Positions 1 to 11,109 of a DNA stretch of 64,000 nucleotides are shown one piece after another (the stretch's first letter is position 1; each line of letters opens with the position of its first letter). The translations under genes were made by a program, and so were the position numbers. The notes under the pieces are model-generated. The model searched no databases. It saw only the letters and a program-made list of their open reading frames with translations, and was not told the origin of the DNA. Origin of the DNA: Tetrapisispora phaffii CBS 4417 (lineage: Eukaryota; Ascomycota; Saccharomycetes; Saccharomycetales; Saccharomycetaceae); contig NC_016525.1 of the NCBI RefSeq assembly GCF_000236905.1, positions 372,001 through 436,000 on the forward strand, read 5' to 3'.

Positions 1-30
1 GCCACAGATTGTAATATAAAGATATAACAT

Positions 31-90
31 TAATATAATAATATAATAATATAATAATATAATAATATAATAATATAATAATATAATAAT
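31..90. repeat. 8-bp minisatellite (AATATAAT)n
   Basis: About 7.4 perfect copies of the 8-base unit AATATAAT lie in tandem, with no substitutions from base 32 to base 90. It sits 3' of RKI1, near the left edge of the window. The rest of bases 1-277 is AT-rich and shows no gene. Confidence 0.9.
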
Positions 91-277
91 AGACATTAAA
101 TCAGTCGAGCTAAAATCTGATAAAATCATCACAGAATAACAGAGGATGAATTATAATGAAATATTGTATTAATTAAAATATGCTACGATGTTGTGATAAT
201 TATTTCTTCTTGCATAAGAATATTCTACAAAATATATTTTTATAATATGGAAACTTTCTTATGCATTATATGACAGT

Positions 278-1054
278 TTACTTTCTATCGGCATGTGTGA
301 CGGAACCATCACTGTTACCGAAGTAAACTCTTTCTGCGTTATCGATGAATAAACCTACTTCAACGACACCAACTAAAGTCAAAATTTTGAAATATAATGA
401 TTTTGGATCTTCAAGTTGACCAAAGTCAGCATCGATTAAGAAATTATTATTATCTGTTACAACAGGGCCAGCTTTTGCAGGTGTTCCCTGTCTTAGAACG
501 ATCTTATGTGCTCCTAGCTTCTTTAAATCATTCTGTACACGCACATAAGCAGCAGGAACAACTTCGATTGGAATACCTTTTGTCCAATTTGTACCTAAAT
601 AATGTGGAGATTGTTTTCTATGATCAGCAATGACAATGAATTTTTTAGCGCTAGTACTCACTAATTTTTCTTGGAATAAACATGCACCACCACCTTTAAT
701 TAATTGTAAATTTGTATCGACTTCGTCAGCACCATCGAATGCAACGTCAATTTCTGGATAGTTGTCGACCGTGCCTAATTTCAAGCCATTATCTAAAATT
801 AAAGCTCTGGATTGGAAGCCTGTTGGTATACAAATAAATTTTGAAACACATTCAGTGTATTTCAAGTCCTTTAAGTATTGACCCAATCTTTCAGCAGCGT
901 AAACGACAGTACTTCCACTACCAATACCAATTACTTTATCGTTCTTGAAATCGACATTCTCATCAATAGCACGGTATGCAGCTAATCTTTTAGCTGTTTC
1001 TAAAGGATCAGATAATGCAGGCAAAGATGATACATCTGGAACAGTGTAAGACAT
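278..1054 (-). CDS. RKI1: Ribose-5-phosphate isomerase, Rki1
   Basis: Interconverts ribose 5-phosphate and ribulose 5-phosphate in the non-oxidative pentose phosphate pathway; cytosolic. The 258-residue product has the same length as S. cerevisiae Rki1 as I remember it. Family motifs are visible: the phosphate-loop GIGSGSTV near residue 45, FDGADEVD with acidic catalytic residues, [14 protein letters not shown], and DADFG / [13 protein letters not shown] near the C-terminus. The reading frame stays open upstream to 1120, but the codon there is TTG. The first ATG in frame, at 1054, gives the family-like N-terminus and is chosen as start. It is divergent from RPS7, as in S. cerevisiae YOR095C/YOR096W, but with a much longer shared upstream region (2.26 kb). 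Confidence 0.96.
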   Translation of the reverse strand: MSYTVPDVSSLPALSDPLETAKRLAAYRAIDENVDFKNDKVIGIGSGSTVVYAAERLGQYLKDLKYTECVSKFICIPTGFQSRALILDNGLKLGTVDNYPEIDVAFDGADEVDTNLQLIKGGGACLFQEKLVSTSAKKFIVIADHRKQSPHYLGTNWTKGIPIEVVPAAYVRVQNDLKKLGAHKIVLRQGTPAKAGPVVTDNNNFLIDADFGQLEDPKSLYFKILTLVGVVEVGLFIDNAERVYFGNSDGSVTHADRK

Positions 1055-3312
1055 GTTATAATGAGTTTTGTGTACGTTTGTGTGTGTGTTAATGTTTTGT
1101 TTTGATAAATTGTATCTCAATTATTACTATTGTAATTTCTCAAATAGGGTAGAATGCTATAACAATACTTTTTTAACCTTGAAGAGATATTAAGGATATG
1201 AAGAATAAATTATTGGATCATAATTAACATAAGAATATATAATGGCTATAAATAAACGAATAACTTTCTTTCATTTTATGACTGTTTTATATAATACATG
1301 ACCACAATCAGCGCATGCATATATAAGCATGCAAACGGTGGTTTAAGTGTTATATGAAAGTAATTGATGGATTACTGATTCCTTATATGAAGGACCTTAG
1401 ACTATTTCTATTGTAAGAAATTAGAAAATAAAGGTTTCTGCGGAATTTGATTAAAGGACCGACCTATAGAGATGTATAGAAAACAGAAATTGTAAGTAGG
1501 ATACATTAAAGCAAAAGGAGACAGAGAGGGAGAGAGACTTAAAGGTTATATTAGTCAGTCATACAAAAAAGCTGGAAACAATTAAAGCTGGAAATCAAAT
1601 GAGGATAAAAATTTCAAGTATTTTCCAACTTTGTTTGGAAACTTTCAAACTTTAACGTAGTAAAAATGTTAGAAGTAAAAATCGTAAGAGAGGACACTGG
1701 AAAGTGTGCAATCGATTGCAATAACAATACTCTAGCATGCTCTGAGCTTTGTAGAGAATATTGTATTCCATATATTATGTAAAAACGTATCGAAGCTTAC
1801 CTTTTTGTCATGCAATTGGATTGGAGATGGGAATATCATTTTTCATAAAATGCCGTATTATATGAATGTCTAGAAAATTCAACTTTCGAAACTTTACTGG
1901 GTAAGAATATAATTTGTCTCGGTGTTTCCCATTGTGAACAGTTGCTGTACAATACAGTCAGAGAACTCTTCAGTATTAGAGGTACATAATTAGTTGTACG
2001 AAATTCGTGAGAAAAACTGTTAGAAATGGAGCTGAACAGTTAGCATGGAAGACTAAAGGAAACTGTTACTTGTTTAGTATCAGTTTTTAAGCCCGTTCGG
2101 TTGTGATGTTGGCACTAAACCTATTTCAGTATCATACGGAGTTTACAATCTCAAGGTAGCATAAAATTTAAAAGTAAGGGAACTTTATATAATCTATTCT
2201 GATCATGTATATTGTTTTAGTGAAGTGGGCTCATCAAGAGGATATGAGTGTCAATAACGTCTCTTATCTGTAAGTTCAAGGGTTTTTCAAAAATATTTAA
2301 TTGCAATTGGTAAACAGTTAAAACAAATATAGGAACAAATTAAGTATTAATCTTGTTTTCATTTTGTTTAAAGTTAAGGTAAAACACCAATTTCGAATAT
2401 TTATAGTAAATAAGACAAGTCTATGAAATATGTCTGTTTATATAGCATACGTTATAATTGAGAAACAGCGACGTCCATATAGTAGTTAACACTCTCAATA
2501 GAAATAGTTTTCCGGTAATGTGACATCTGTGACTGCACAACCCATACACCCTCAGTATTTTTCCTGTTAACAAAAACAAATTTAAAAAAAATTGAAAAAG
2601 ATGAAAAAATAAAAATAAATAATTGTAGTTTTTCTGAAATCGGTCTTTTCGAAGAAATGTAAGTACAGGCGTTCAAATTTCTAATGTATGTAACTACAAG
2701 ATGATGCAACTTTACTCCATCATTAAGTTTAAGCTCGTATTGTTCATCTTATTCCCCTTGGCAAGGCTCTCTCTCCTCTTAGGAAGAGACCTTCTCAAGC
2801 CTGGGATGATCATATCATTGATTTGTTTTTGGGTAGGAAATAAATTCCCTTCTAGACTTTTTGGCTTTTCCTTCTAGAGCAAGAACCAATTTGTTTCGAG
2901 CTTTTGTTCTTTTCCTTTCAAGTATTTCATTTTCTCACTAATTGCATTTTCATATATTGTGAAGAGGTTTCAAGCGATGGCTTCCATATTGTACTGTAAT
3001 AGATGTAGTGGTTTTTTTTCAATATGTTTACTGAAATTTCATTATTGTATTCAATGCTTTCGTTCTACTATCTAACATATGACATTCAACAGAGAGTTTC
3101 TTTTTAACTATCGTTCAACAGAGTTTTTCGCTCACTCACACTCTCAAATATTCTAATTCACTATTACTATCATAATCATAATTATTCTTGAAGATTAAAA
3201 AAATTTAAATACACAATACTGGATCAATATATATAAGAAGCCTTTTGCTATAATACTTAATTCTATATTATTAAGTACCAAAGAAATCAACAGTAGAAAG
3301 ATCATCAACACA
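1055..3312. other. Long divergent RKI1/RPS7 intergenic region
   Basis: This 2.26 kb holds no convincing ORF; the open frames present start at non-ATG codons and have no recognisable sequence. It must contain both promoters. Pyrimidine-rich stretches around 2755-2945 and a TATA-like run at about 3229 lie on the RPS7 side. A GCATGC motif occurs twice, at 1313-1318 and 1327-1332. I recognised no RNA gene. Confidence 0.6.
2537..2550 (+). promoter_or_regulatory. Possible Rap1 site upstream of RPS7
   Basis: The string ACAACCCATACACC resembles the Rap1 consensus ACACCCATACACC, with the core CCCATACACC intact and mismatches at the 5' end. Rap1 drives most ribosomal protein genes in Saccharomyces. 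The site is about 760 bp from the RPS7 start, farther than usual, so the call is weak. Confidence 0.3.
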
Positions 3313-4272
3313 ATGTCTGCCCAAGCTAAGATTTTATCTCAAGCTCCAACTGAGTTGGAATTGCAAGTTGCTCAAGCTTTCCTAGAATTGGAAAACTCCT
3401 CCGCTGACTTAAAAGCTGAATTGAGACCATTGCAAATCAAATCCATCAGAGAAGTATGTTAATTATATTCGATTGAAAAGTATTTTGAAATGAACAACAT
3501 TAAATGAAGTAATTGAAAAAAATATATATATCCTAATGAAACATTGAACATAAGTATTTAAAGAAATCACATTTAGAATTTAATATTGCATGATAGTTAT
3601 CATATATGATTAACAAGAGTAGGAAAATAAAATATCAAAGTTTCTCTTCCGACCATGAAAACAGCAGGAAGTTTGGCATATCAATTGGTTGATATATTCA
3701 ATTTGCGATAGCATTCTTATTGATTACATGCTATTTATTGTTGTCATTTATAAGGTTTTAATACGTTTATGAACTTGTTTTACTAACAATTTATTATGTT
3801 AACCTTTTCCCTATGAAAAGTTTAATATTACATTTTATTACAGATTGATGTTGCCGGTGGTAAGAAAGCTTTAGCTATCTTTGTTCCAGTTCCATCTTTG
3901 GCTGCCTACCACAAGGTTCAAACTAAGTTAACCCGTGAATTGGAAAAGAAATTCCCAGACCGTCACGTCATCTTCTTAGCTGAAAGAAGAATCTTACCAA
4001 AGCCATCTAGAACTGCCAGACAAACTCAAAAGAGACCAAGATCTAGAACTTTAACCGCTGTTCACGACAAAATCTTAGAAGACATGGTTTTCCCAACTGA
4101 AATTGTCGGTAAGAGAGTTAGATACTTAGTTGGTGGTAACAAGATCCAAAAGGTCTTATTAGACTCCAAGGACATCCAACAAGTTGATTACAAATTGGAA
4201 TCTTTCCAAGCTGTTTACAACAAATTAACTGGTAAGCAAATCGTCTTTGAAATCCCAGGTGAAACCCATTAA
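3313..4272 (+). CDS. RPS7: 40S ribosomal protein eS7 (Rps7), spliced
   Basis: Small-subunit ribosomal protein eS7. It is encoded by two exons, 3313-3453 (47 codons) and 3844-4272, giving 189 residues. The N-terminus [16 protein letters not shown] and internal stretches such as [28 protein letters not shown] and [15 protein letters not shown] match the yeast family almost residue for residue as I remember it. The second exon alone appears as an open frame, but its apparent start codon is a TTG inside the protein. Codon use is strongly biased (GGT, AAG, TTG/TTA), as expected of a highly expressed gene. Neighbouring RKI1 is divergent, conserving the YOR095C/YOR096W arrangement. Confidence 0.97.
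3454..3843 (+). other. Spliceosomal intron of RPS7
   Basis: A 390-base intron with the canonical yeast donor GTATGT at 3454, branch sequence TACTAAC at 3781-3787 and acceptor CAG at 3841-3843. It interrupts the gene after the codons for SIRE and resumes at IDVAGG. I saw no box C/D or H/ACA snoRNA inside it. Confidence 0.95.
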
Positions 4273-4665
4273 ATATAATAAATGTCATCTAAATTTCATG
4301 ATCTTAAAAATATAATCATTTTAGCGTATTTTATAAGATAAGTTAATTTTTATATCCAAAATGTTTTAATAGGTGTATAATTTTTAAAGCGTTTTCTCAA
4401 GTACTATTTAACTTTGATTTCATCATTTCATTATTAATCATATTACTCTATGTGTCTATATATCGATCGTAAATACTGGTAACAGCTATTGTGGAATATT
4501 TCTCTGGAAAGAAAGTTCATGCTACCTCACTTAAAGTTTATAATATATCTCAAATATACTTTGTTAATCTGTATTATCTCTCTACAGATAATAAAAGTTT
4601 GATATTTTATTGAAACTATATAATATGTGATGGATGGTTGGGAACCTTGCAGTGGATAAAGGAGA
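4273..4665. other. Convergent RPS7/YOR097C-like 3' region
   Basis: 393 bp of AT-rich sequence between two converging genes. It presumably holds both polyadenylation regions. Nothing else was recognised. Confidence 0.5.
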
Positions 4666-5271
4666 TTATTTCTTTCTCGTTTGGGCCATGGTTATGAAAT
4701 TTTCATAGGGATCATGCTTGTCAATTAAATCATTCTTTTCAAATCTATTGGACTTTGTAATAGGTATATCGTAATATTTCAATTTTTCAAAGTCTTCTTT
4801 ACTAGGCTCTCTATGTTGTATTTTATTTAACTTGTCGAGTGTTGCGCCTGGATCGCTCATTTCAGTACGGTCTCTTATCGTATATGGGCTAATTGCTGCA
4901 TTTATGAATTCTTCTCTTTCACTTCTATCTTGTTTCGTGACCTTTCTATTTTTTTTCTCATGTTTATTGGCTTTGAGACTGTGAACATCATTTGTATTGC
5001 TGCTGCTGTTGTAGTTGTTGTTGTTCTTTTTTCCAGACGCAGCTACAAATAAGATACCTGCAAATAACCCAATGATCACAACATATTTTAATAATGTAAG
5101 TAAACTTGATAGAATAGTTCCTAAGAATAAATTTAAAAGGGGACCCAGAATCCCAGTTATTGCTAACCCAAGCAATAAAGAAGGCAGATGCAACTCGTTT
5201 ATCGGATCGATTCGTACTTTAATCGGCAAAGCATTTGTATATGTATCAATGATTTCCTGTGCTTGTTTCAT
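4666..5271 (-). CDS. YOR097C-like small membrane protein
   Basis: 201 residues, ATG start at 5271. A hydrophobic region from about residue 28 to 78 can form two membrane segments (LPSLLLGLAITGILGPLL and LLKYVVIIGLFAGILFVAA). It is followed by an Asn/Ser-rich linker and a hydrophilic, charged C-terminal half. The function is unknown. The assignment to YOR097C rests on position between RPS7 and KTR1 and on similar size and topology, not on a remembered sequence match. The short N-terminal arm and long tail suggest an anchored protein with a cytosolic tail, but the topology is inference. Confidence 0.75.
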   Translation of the reverse strand: MKQAQEIIDTYTNALPIKVRIDPINELHLPSLLLGLAITGILGPLLNLFLGTILSSLLTLLKYVVIIGLFAGILFVAASGKKNNNNYNSSSNTNDVHSLKANKHEKKNRKVTKQDRSEREEFINAAISPYTIRDRTEMSDPGATLDKLNKIQHREPSKEDFEKLKYYDIPITKSNRFEKNDLIDKHDPYENFITMAQTRKK

Positions 5272-6568
5272 AGTTCACTGTATCAGTACAGTAAGATTGG
5301 CACCTTTTGTGGCAATGATGTTTTCTTTACCTAACCTCTTTAATTCAGCTGGCTTTTATTAAATTAAATCATTTTACAGTCATAAAATTCGAGATCTTTC
5401 TCCCGCTTAAATCTGAAATAATTTAAGCGGTGCTCCTAACAGTACGAGTCGACTTAATAAAGGTAAAGGGAACGAAGAGATCCAAATATGTAACGGTAAA
5501 GAATAATTAATTGATGTGCATCAGTTTTTTAGCATGCAATTGATTATCACAGAAAGTATAGTAATAATATAGCTGAAAACTGGCACCAATATATTAATGA
5601 AGAATAAGATTAACTATTTTATGTTTAGTTTTGCAAAGAGATAAGGCTCGGGGATGTCAAAACAGTACAAAACACGATATGGGAAAAAAACATAAACTAA
5701 ATACGAAAATTAATGCTCAGTTTTCGCACATGGTTGCCAAACAACATGAATATATGTAATGGTAAACAGTGTATAAATGTACTCAAGAAAACGAATACCT
5801 TACCTTACTGTAATCCTTACAACTAACTATAAACAAGATCTTTTTTAATACCCCCATCTCAATATTCAACAATAACACACGAACTTAACCTCCACATATA
5901 GTTTTAGTAGCTACACCACGAAACAAGGTCCCTCTTGTTTCACAGGTATAGTGACATTAAATTACTTTCCTCTCCTCCATTACTATCACAAAACTAAAGG
6001 AACTGACTGTTAATGTGAATTTAAGACACTTATATAGTATGTAGGGTAACCAACACTCAGCATCGAACGCTGTAATACGTTGACACTATGACACTTACTT
6101 ACTTACTCTTACGAAATGTGCAATCAAATAATCATAATAACATTACGTTACGTTACATCAAGTTGTCCTCTCGCTGTTATTGACGATAGAACGTGTTTTT
6201 CTTCTTTTTTTTCTTTTCTGAAAAAATTGCGAAACGTTAACAATTTAAATTTAATTTTTCGAAATTTTTTTATTCAAAATAACGATTTTTAGTTTAAATC
6301 TACAGACATCTCTTTAATTTTCCAAATGTGTAGATTCTATATCATCTTCGATTTAGAGTTACACGTTTGAACCTCCAGAAATGGAAGTAGGAGTATTCTC
6401 ACTGAGCTCACTCTTTGTATCGAAAAAACGAAAATAACAACTATGCAATTTAGATGTATGCAATTTGTTCACTTCATTTTATAACGGTGATGAGTACTAT
6501 AGATCGTACTGTATTATTGTTACGATGCGTTTAGCTCCTGTTCAATATGATAGTCGTAGTAACATACG

Positions 6569-6590
6569 TATATATATATATATATATATA
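6569..6590. repeat. (TA)11 microsatellite
   Basis: Uninterrupted TA dinucleotides, about 200 bp upstream of the first KTR1-type gene. Confidence 0.9.
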
Positions 6591-6656
6591 GAAAGAGATG
6601 TAAATTTATAGTTGTATACCAGTACCACTACCTGGATGTTTCTATCATCGTAGAAG

Positions 6657-6664
6657 TATAAAAG
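6657..6664 (+). promoter_or_regulatory. TATA box of first KTR1 copy
   Basis: TATAAAAG lies 133 bp before the ATG at 6790, a usual spacing for a yeast TATA element. Confidence 0.5.
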
Positions 6665-6789
6665 CACAGGTAGTTTTGATTAATCAATTGTAAGGGCTAT
6701 TCTATATTGACAGTATCAGTATATAGCTAATTTGTTTGAGATTAGAATACTGTGAATACTACAATATATATAATATATAACCCCTCAAG

Positions 6790-8052
6790 ATGGCATCGCA
6801 TTCTCAAAGTCACGAAAAGAGTGACCAACCACGCACCATCACTATAACTATTCCATCGACTAGAAAGATATACCAAATCGTCGCTTTAACGGCGTTGTTT
6901 ATAACGACTTTGGTATTGGTTATCAAAGGTGGTGCTCATATTGGAAGAAAAGAATCTGCTCTAGCAAGGAAACAAAATATGAATTATGATTCTGATGCTA
7001 AGTATGATTCTGATGCTATCAAGTATAAAGAGCAATATTCATATGTTAAATATAAAGTTCCAGAATATACAGGGAAAAAAGCAAGAGCTACTTTTGTTAC
7101 ATTGGCCCGTAATAACGATAAAAATGGGTTACTATCCACTGTCAAGTCTGTTGAGGATAGATTCAACTCGAAGTACCAATACGATTGGGTTTTCTTGAAT
7201 GATGTTGAGTTCAACGATGATTTCAAAAAGACTATGACCGCTTTAATTAGTGGTACAGTCAAATTCGGTGTTATTCCAAAAGAACATTGGTCCTTCCCAT
7301 CTTGGATCGACCAAGATCGTGCTGCAGAAACTAGAAAGAAGATGAAGGAAGAAAAAATCATCTACGGTGATTCCATTCCATACAGACACATGTGTAGATT
7401 CGAAAGTGGTTTCTTCTGGAGACATCCGTTACTAGACGAATACGAATATTATTGGAGAGTCGAACCAGACACGAAACTGCATTGTGATATTGATTATGAT
7501 ATTTTCAGATTCATGAAGGATAACAAAAAGAAATACGGTTTCACTATTTCGATCAAAGAGTTCATGAAGACAATTCCTACTTTATGGGATACCACTTTGA
7601 ACTTTACTTCATTACATCCAGAATTTGTTAACAAGAATAACATGCTAGATTTTATCAGTAATGATAATGGTAAGACTTATAACTCGTGTCATTTCTGGTC
7701 TAACTTCGAAATTGCTTCTTTAGATTTCTGGAGATCTGAAGCGTACACAAAGTACTTTGAATATCTGGACAATGCAGGTGGCTTCTTCTATGAAAGATGG
7801 GGTGATGCACCAGTCCATTCCATTGCCGCTTCTTTATTCTTAGACCGTAATGAAATTCATCATTTTGCTGATTTAGGATACTTCCATGGTCCATTCCACC
7901 AGTGCCCAATCGATGATGTTTTCAGACTGGGAAACAGATGTGCATGTAAACCAAAGGATGACTTCACATGGAAGGGTTACTCTTGCAACACTAAATATTA
8001 TGATGTTAACAAGTTAAAGAAACCTGAAAATTGGGAAGATTACAAGAAATAG
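6790..8052 (+). CDS. KTR1: KTR1-type alpha-1,2-mannosyltransferase, copy A
   Basis: A Golgi type II membrane glycosyltransferase of family GT15 that adds alpha-1,2-mannose to O- and N-linked glycans from GDP-mannose. The 420-residue product has a short cytosolic N-terminus, a signal-anchor at about residues 30-46 (IVALTALFITTLVLVI), a stem, and a catalytic domain from about residue 95. The ExD metal/donor motif is at E225-D227 (WRVEPDTK). The proposed nucleophile Glu is E335 in FFYERWGDAP. Several Cys near the C-terminus (CP, CACK, SCN) match the family pattern. It lies in tandem with copy B at 9694. Its N-terminus carries extra Ser/His-rich residues compared with copy B and, from memory, with S. 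cerevisiae Ktr1, so copy B looks more like the ancestral form. Confidence 0.93.
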   Translation: MASHSQSHEKSDQPRTITITIPSTRKIYQIVALTALFITTLVLVIKGGAHIGRKESALARKQNMNYDSDAKYDSDAIKYKEQYSYVKYKVPEYTGKKARATFVTLARNNDKNGLLSTVKSVEDRFNSKYQYDWVFLNDVEFNDDFKKTMTALISGTVKFGVIPKEHWSFPSWIDQDRAAETRKKMKEEKIIYGDSIPYRHMCRFESGFFWRHPLLDEYEYYWRVEPDTKLHCDIDYDIFRFMKDNKKKYGFTISIKEFMKTIPTLWDTTLNFTSLHPEFVNKNNMLDFISNDNGKTYNSCHFWSNFEIASLDFWRSEAYTKYFEYLDNAGGFFYERWGDAPVHSIAASLFLDRNEIHHFADLGYFHGPFHQCPIDDVFRLGNRCACKPKDDFTWKGYSCNTKYYDVNKLKKPENWEDYKK

Positions 8053-9693
8053 TTTTCAGGAGACCAGGCAGAAAAAAAAGAAGTACTAAATAAAAAGGAT
8101 GATTAAAGGACAAGAAAATATTGATATTCCTCTTCTGTAAAATACATAATATTACTCATATAATTGATATATATAAATAACAATTATTCAAATGAATATA
8201 ACATGTAGTATTTTTAAATCATGTGTTCTTAAGAGCCAGTGACACGAAACAATAAACAAGTATAAATGAATATCTGTCCACCGATTATGAATTAGCTAGA
8301 AGACACGATCATCGATTATATGGTTGAACTAATTGCTATTGTTTGTATCTGTTACCATATAAATAACTATGATAAATAGTATTAAATAATAATAATATAA
8401 ACAAGTGCGTGTTAAATTAATTTTTTTAACTATGTAGTTTTACTGTTTGCCCTGAGTTTTGGAAATTTTAACTACGGAACCCACGCAATTCCTGAAGTTA
8501 ATAAAAAGAACTCAGAAACGGCAAGACAAACAGTGCGTAAAGATCTCAGAATGTATCGAAACACACCAGAAAAATGCCACACCAAAGCTCGAGGTAATGG
8601 CAGCAGAAATTTATAAAATTAAGTGTCACACAAATATCTGCACATGCTCTTCTCTATCTTCAGGGCACTATATACGTCCACGACTATATGCAGCGACGCA
8701 AAGAGCAAGATAGATGACGGTAGGGTACCTTTTACTTTTTTTCTTTGTCAACAGTAACTATCCCCCACAGCGTAATGAAGTGTGTACTCCCGCGTTATAG
8801 AGACAACCCAACACAAATCTACCCTCTCTTTTCCTTTCTTCTCTTCTAGTTTCCCTAGGATGAACGGAGAATACAATACTACCAGTCCAACATCTTATAT
8901 GTATGCGCTGTTCTATTTCTTTGTTTCTCTCGCTCCCTGTCGTTGACCTTAGGAATTAACGAACATAAAATAATGAAAGCAACAAATCTGGCTGAAATCG
9001 TCCTCCCCCTCCTCAGTCTTTCACCGTATGGAATCAGTTCATCTAGCAATAAAGGACAGGGTTTACAATACTAAATCTATCATTCTCTTCGCTTAGTGCT
9101 TTGACCTCTTTTACCGTTGGAGATTTCGAAATCAGCAACACATTAAAAATCTTAAAAAACATAATTGGTATTGTTATGTTGTGCTTTCCTCTGTCTTTCA
9201 CGTTTCGTGTTTATCGATTTTTGAAACCTTCTAACTAAGTTCTCTATGGATACATGTATCTTGCACGAGTGATACTCTAGGAATACTATCGAATTCCTTC
9301 AAGTTCCTTTTCTCAAAAATCAATATTACTCTCCTCCTGGCTTTAAACCCTTCATTTTTATAATTCATGCTTTCTTATCTTTGCTTTGTATAGAATAATG
9401 TCATCTTTCTCACTAACTATGGGTTTTTCATGCCCATCGCATTATTCTAGAGAGGAGGAGGCCTACATCTACAAAGATCGAATTTTTCTGAAAATTTCAA
9501 ATATCAAAAAATTAGTATAATATCTCTAAGCAATTACTAGACTCAACAATTACTATATTCACAACTTCTTAAATTATTCACTTGCACATATATATATATA
9601 TATCTGTATTTAATATATAGATACTCTATCTTTTTCCTGCTATTTCTACATTGCAAGAAATAGAACACGTAGCGCAATACAATATAATACAAC
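8053..9693. other. Intergenic region between KTR1 copies
   Basis: 1.64 kb with no recognised gene. An 8-base inverted repeat (TGCCCTGA near 8448 and TCAGGGCA near 8661) brackets about 200 bp. An open frame over that segment starts with TTG and has no recognisable sequence. Pyrimidine-rich stretches around 8818-8850 and a short TA run near 9590 lie on the promoter side of copy B. Confidence 0.45.
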
Positions 9694-10914
9694 ATGGCTA
9701 AATTTACTATTCCGGTGAGTAGTAGACGTTTGTATAAACTGCTGGGTTTGTTTGCAATCGCCATTATAACAATAGTTATCATTGTTAAAGGTACAGACAT
9801 CACCAGCAGTCTCTCAGGTCCAATTGATGGAAAATCAGATTATGTACAAGGCTCTAAAAAAGCCAATGCTCCAAAAAAAGCGAGAACTAAATATGATGAT
9901 AAGTACAAATATGTGAAATATTCAATTCCTGAATATAAAGGTGAAAAAGTCAGAGCTACTTTCGTCACATTGGCTCGTAATAAAGATTTGAATGGGTTAA
10001 GAGAAACTATTAAATCTTTTGAAGACAGATTTAATTCGAAGTTTCAATATGATTGGATTTTCTTGAATGATTCAGAATTCAATGACGACTTCAAAGTAAC
10101 GATGACCGCTTTAATTAGTGGTGAAGTTAAGTTTGGTATTATTCCAAAGGAACATTGGTCATTCCCATCTTGGATCGACCAAGACCGTGCTGCAGACACA
10201 AGAAAGGAGATGAAAGATATTATCTATGGTGACTCTATTTCTTATAGAAATATGTGCAGATTTGAAAGTGGTTTCTTCTGGAGACATCCGTTACTAGACG
10301 AATACGAATATTATTGGAGAGTCGAACCAGACACTAAATTGTACTGTGATGTGGATTACGATATTTTCAGATTCATGAAGGATAATGATAAGAAATATGG
10401 TTTTACAATCTCCATTCATGAATATAGAGCCACTATTCCAACTTTATGGGATACTACTGTCGAATTCATCAATTTGCATCCTGAATACGTTGCCGAAAAT
10501 AATATGTTAGATTTTGTTAGTAACGATGATGGTATGTCGTATAACTTGTGTCATTTCTGGTCCAATTTTGAAATTGCCTCTTTAGATTTCTGGAGATCTG
10601 ATGCTTATAGGGACTATTTTGACTACTTAGACCACGCTGGTGGTTTCTTCTATGAAAGATGGGGCGATGCTCCAGTCCATTCCATTGCTGCTGCTTTATT
10701 CCTTAACCGTACCCAAGTGCATCATTTCGACGATTTAGGATACTACCATGGTCCATTCCATCAATGTCCGACTGATGAAAAAATTAGACTAGCTAATAGA
10801 TGTGATTGTGATCCAAACAGGGATTTCACATGGAGAGGTTACTCTTGTGGTAAGAAGTATTACAAGGTCAATAACTTAGCAAAACCAAAGAATTGGGCTG
10901 ATTACAGTAAATAA
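9694..10914 (+). CDS. KTR1: KTR1-type alpha-1,2-mannosyltransferase, copy B
   Basis: Second GT15 mannosyltransferase of the tandem pair, 406 residues. The N-terminus (MAKFTIPVSSRRLYKLLGL) recalls S. cerevisiae Ktr1 more closely than copy A does. A signal-anchor covers about residues 16-30, followed by a Lys/Ser-rich stem and the catalytic domain. The ExD motif is at E211-D213 and the nucleophile candidate is E321 in FYERWGDAP. It is highly similar to copy A through the catalytic domain but not in the first 70 residues. A 71-bp block is identical at the DNA level (see findings). The position between a YOR097C-like gene and CRC1 matches S. cerevisiae KTR1 (YOR099W). Confidence 0.95.
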   Translation: MAKFTIPVSSRRLYKLLGLFAIAIITIVIIVKGTDITSSLSGPIDGKSDYVQGSKKANAPKKARTKYDDKYKYVKYSIPEYKGEKVRATFVTLARNKDLNGLRETIKSFEDRFNSKFQYDWIFLNDSEFNDDFKVTMTALISGEVKFGIIPKEHWSFPSWIDQDRAADTRKEMKDIIYGDSISYRNMCRFESGFFWRHPLLDEYEYYWRVEPDTKLYCDVDYDIFRFMKDNDKKYGFTISIHEYRATIPTLWDTTVEFINLHPEYVAENNMLDFVSNDDGMSYNLCHFWSNFEIASLDFWRSDAYRDYFDYLDHAGGFFYERWGDAPVHSIAAALFLNRTQVHHFDDLGYYHGPFHQCPTDEKIRLANRCDCDPNRDFTWRGYSCGKKYYKVNNLAKPKNWADYSK

Positions 10915-11109
10915 ATAACATAAGAACAAATCATTTTTTTCAACATGATAAGCAACTTTAAAGACAGTGGTCAAAAGATCTCGATGAATAATTTTTTTTG
11001 AAAAGTATATACACTAAGAGAACGTAATATAATGGTTTTTATAGATGCACTGTAATTATAAATATATACTTAATTTGTAAAATAGTTTAAGAGAAAGGTT
11101 AAAATTTTA

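Larger units (their letters stand above)
5272..6789. other. Upstream region of the first KTR1 gene
   Basis: 1.5 kb between two divergent genes. It contains a TACGTTACGTTAC direct repeat near 6143-6157, a (TA)11 tract at 6569-6590 and a TATA box at 6657. No coding sequence or RNA gene was recognised. Confidence 0.5.

Noticed and set aside
6484..6494. GTGATGA as a C box of a C/D snoRNA
   Set aside because: No D box CTGA and no terminal stem follow at a suitable distance. Other TGATGA strings, including those at about 22118 and 55051, fail the same test.
8459..8713. 84-codon open frame between the KTR1 copies
   Set aside because: It begins with TTG and has no similarity; the inverted repeat around it is short.
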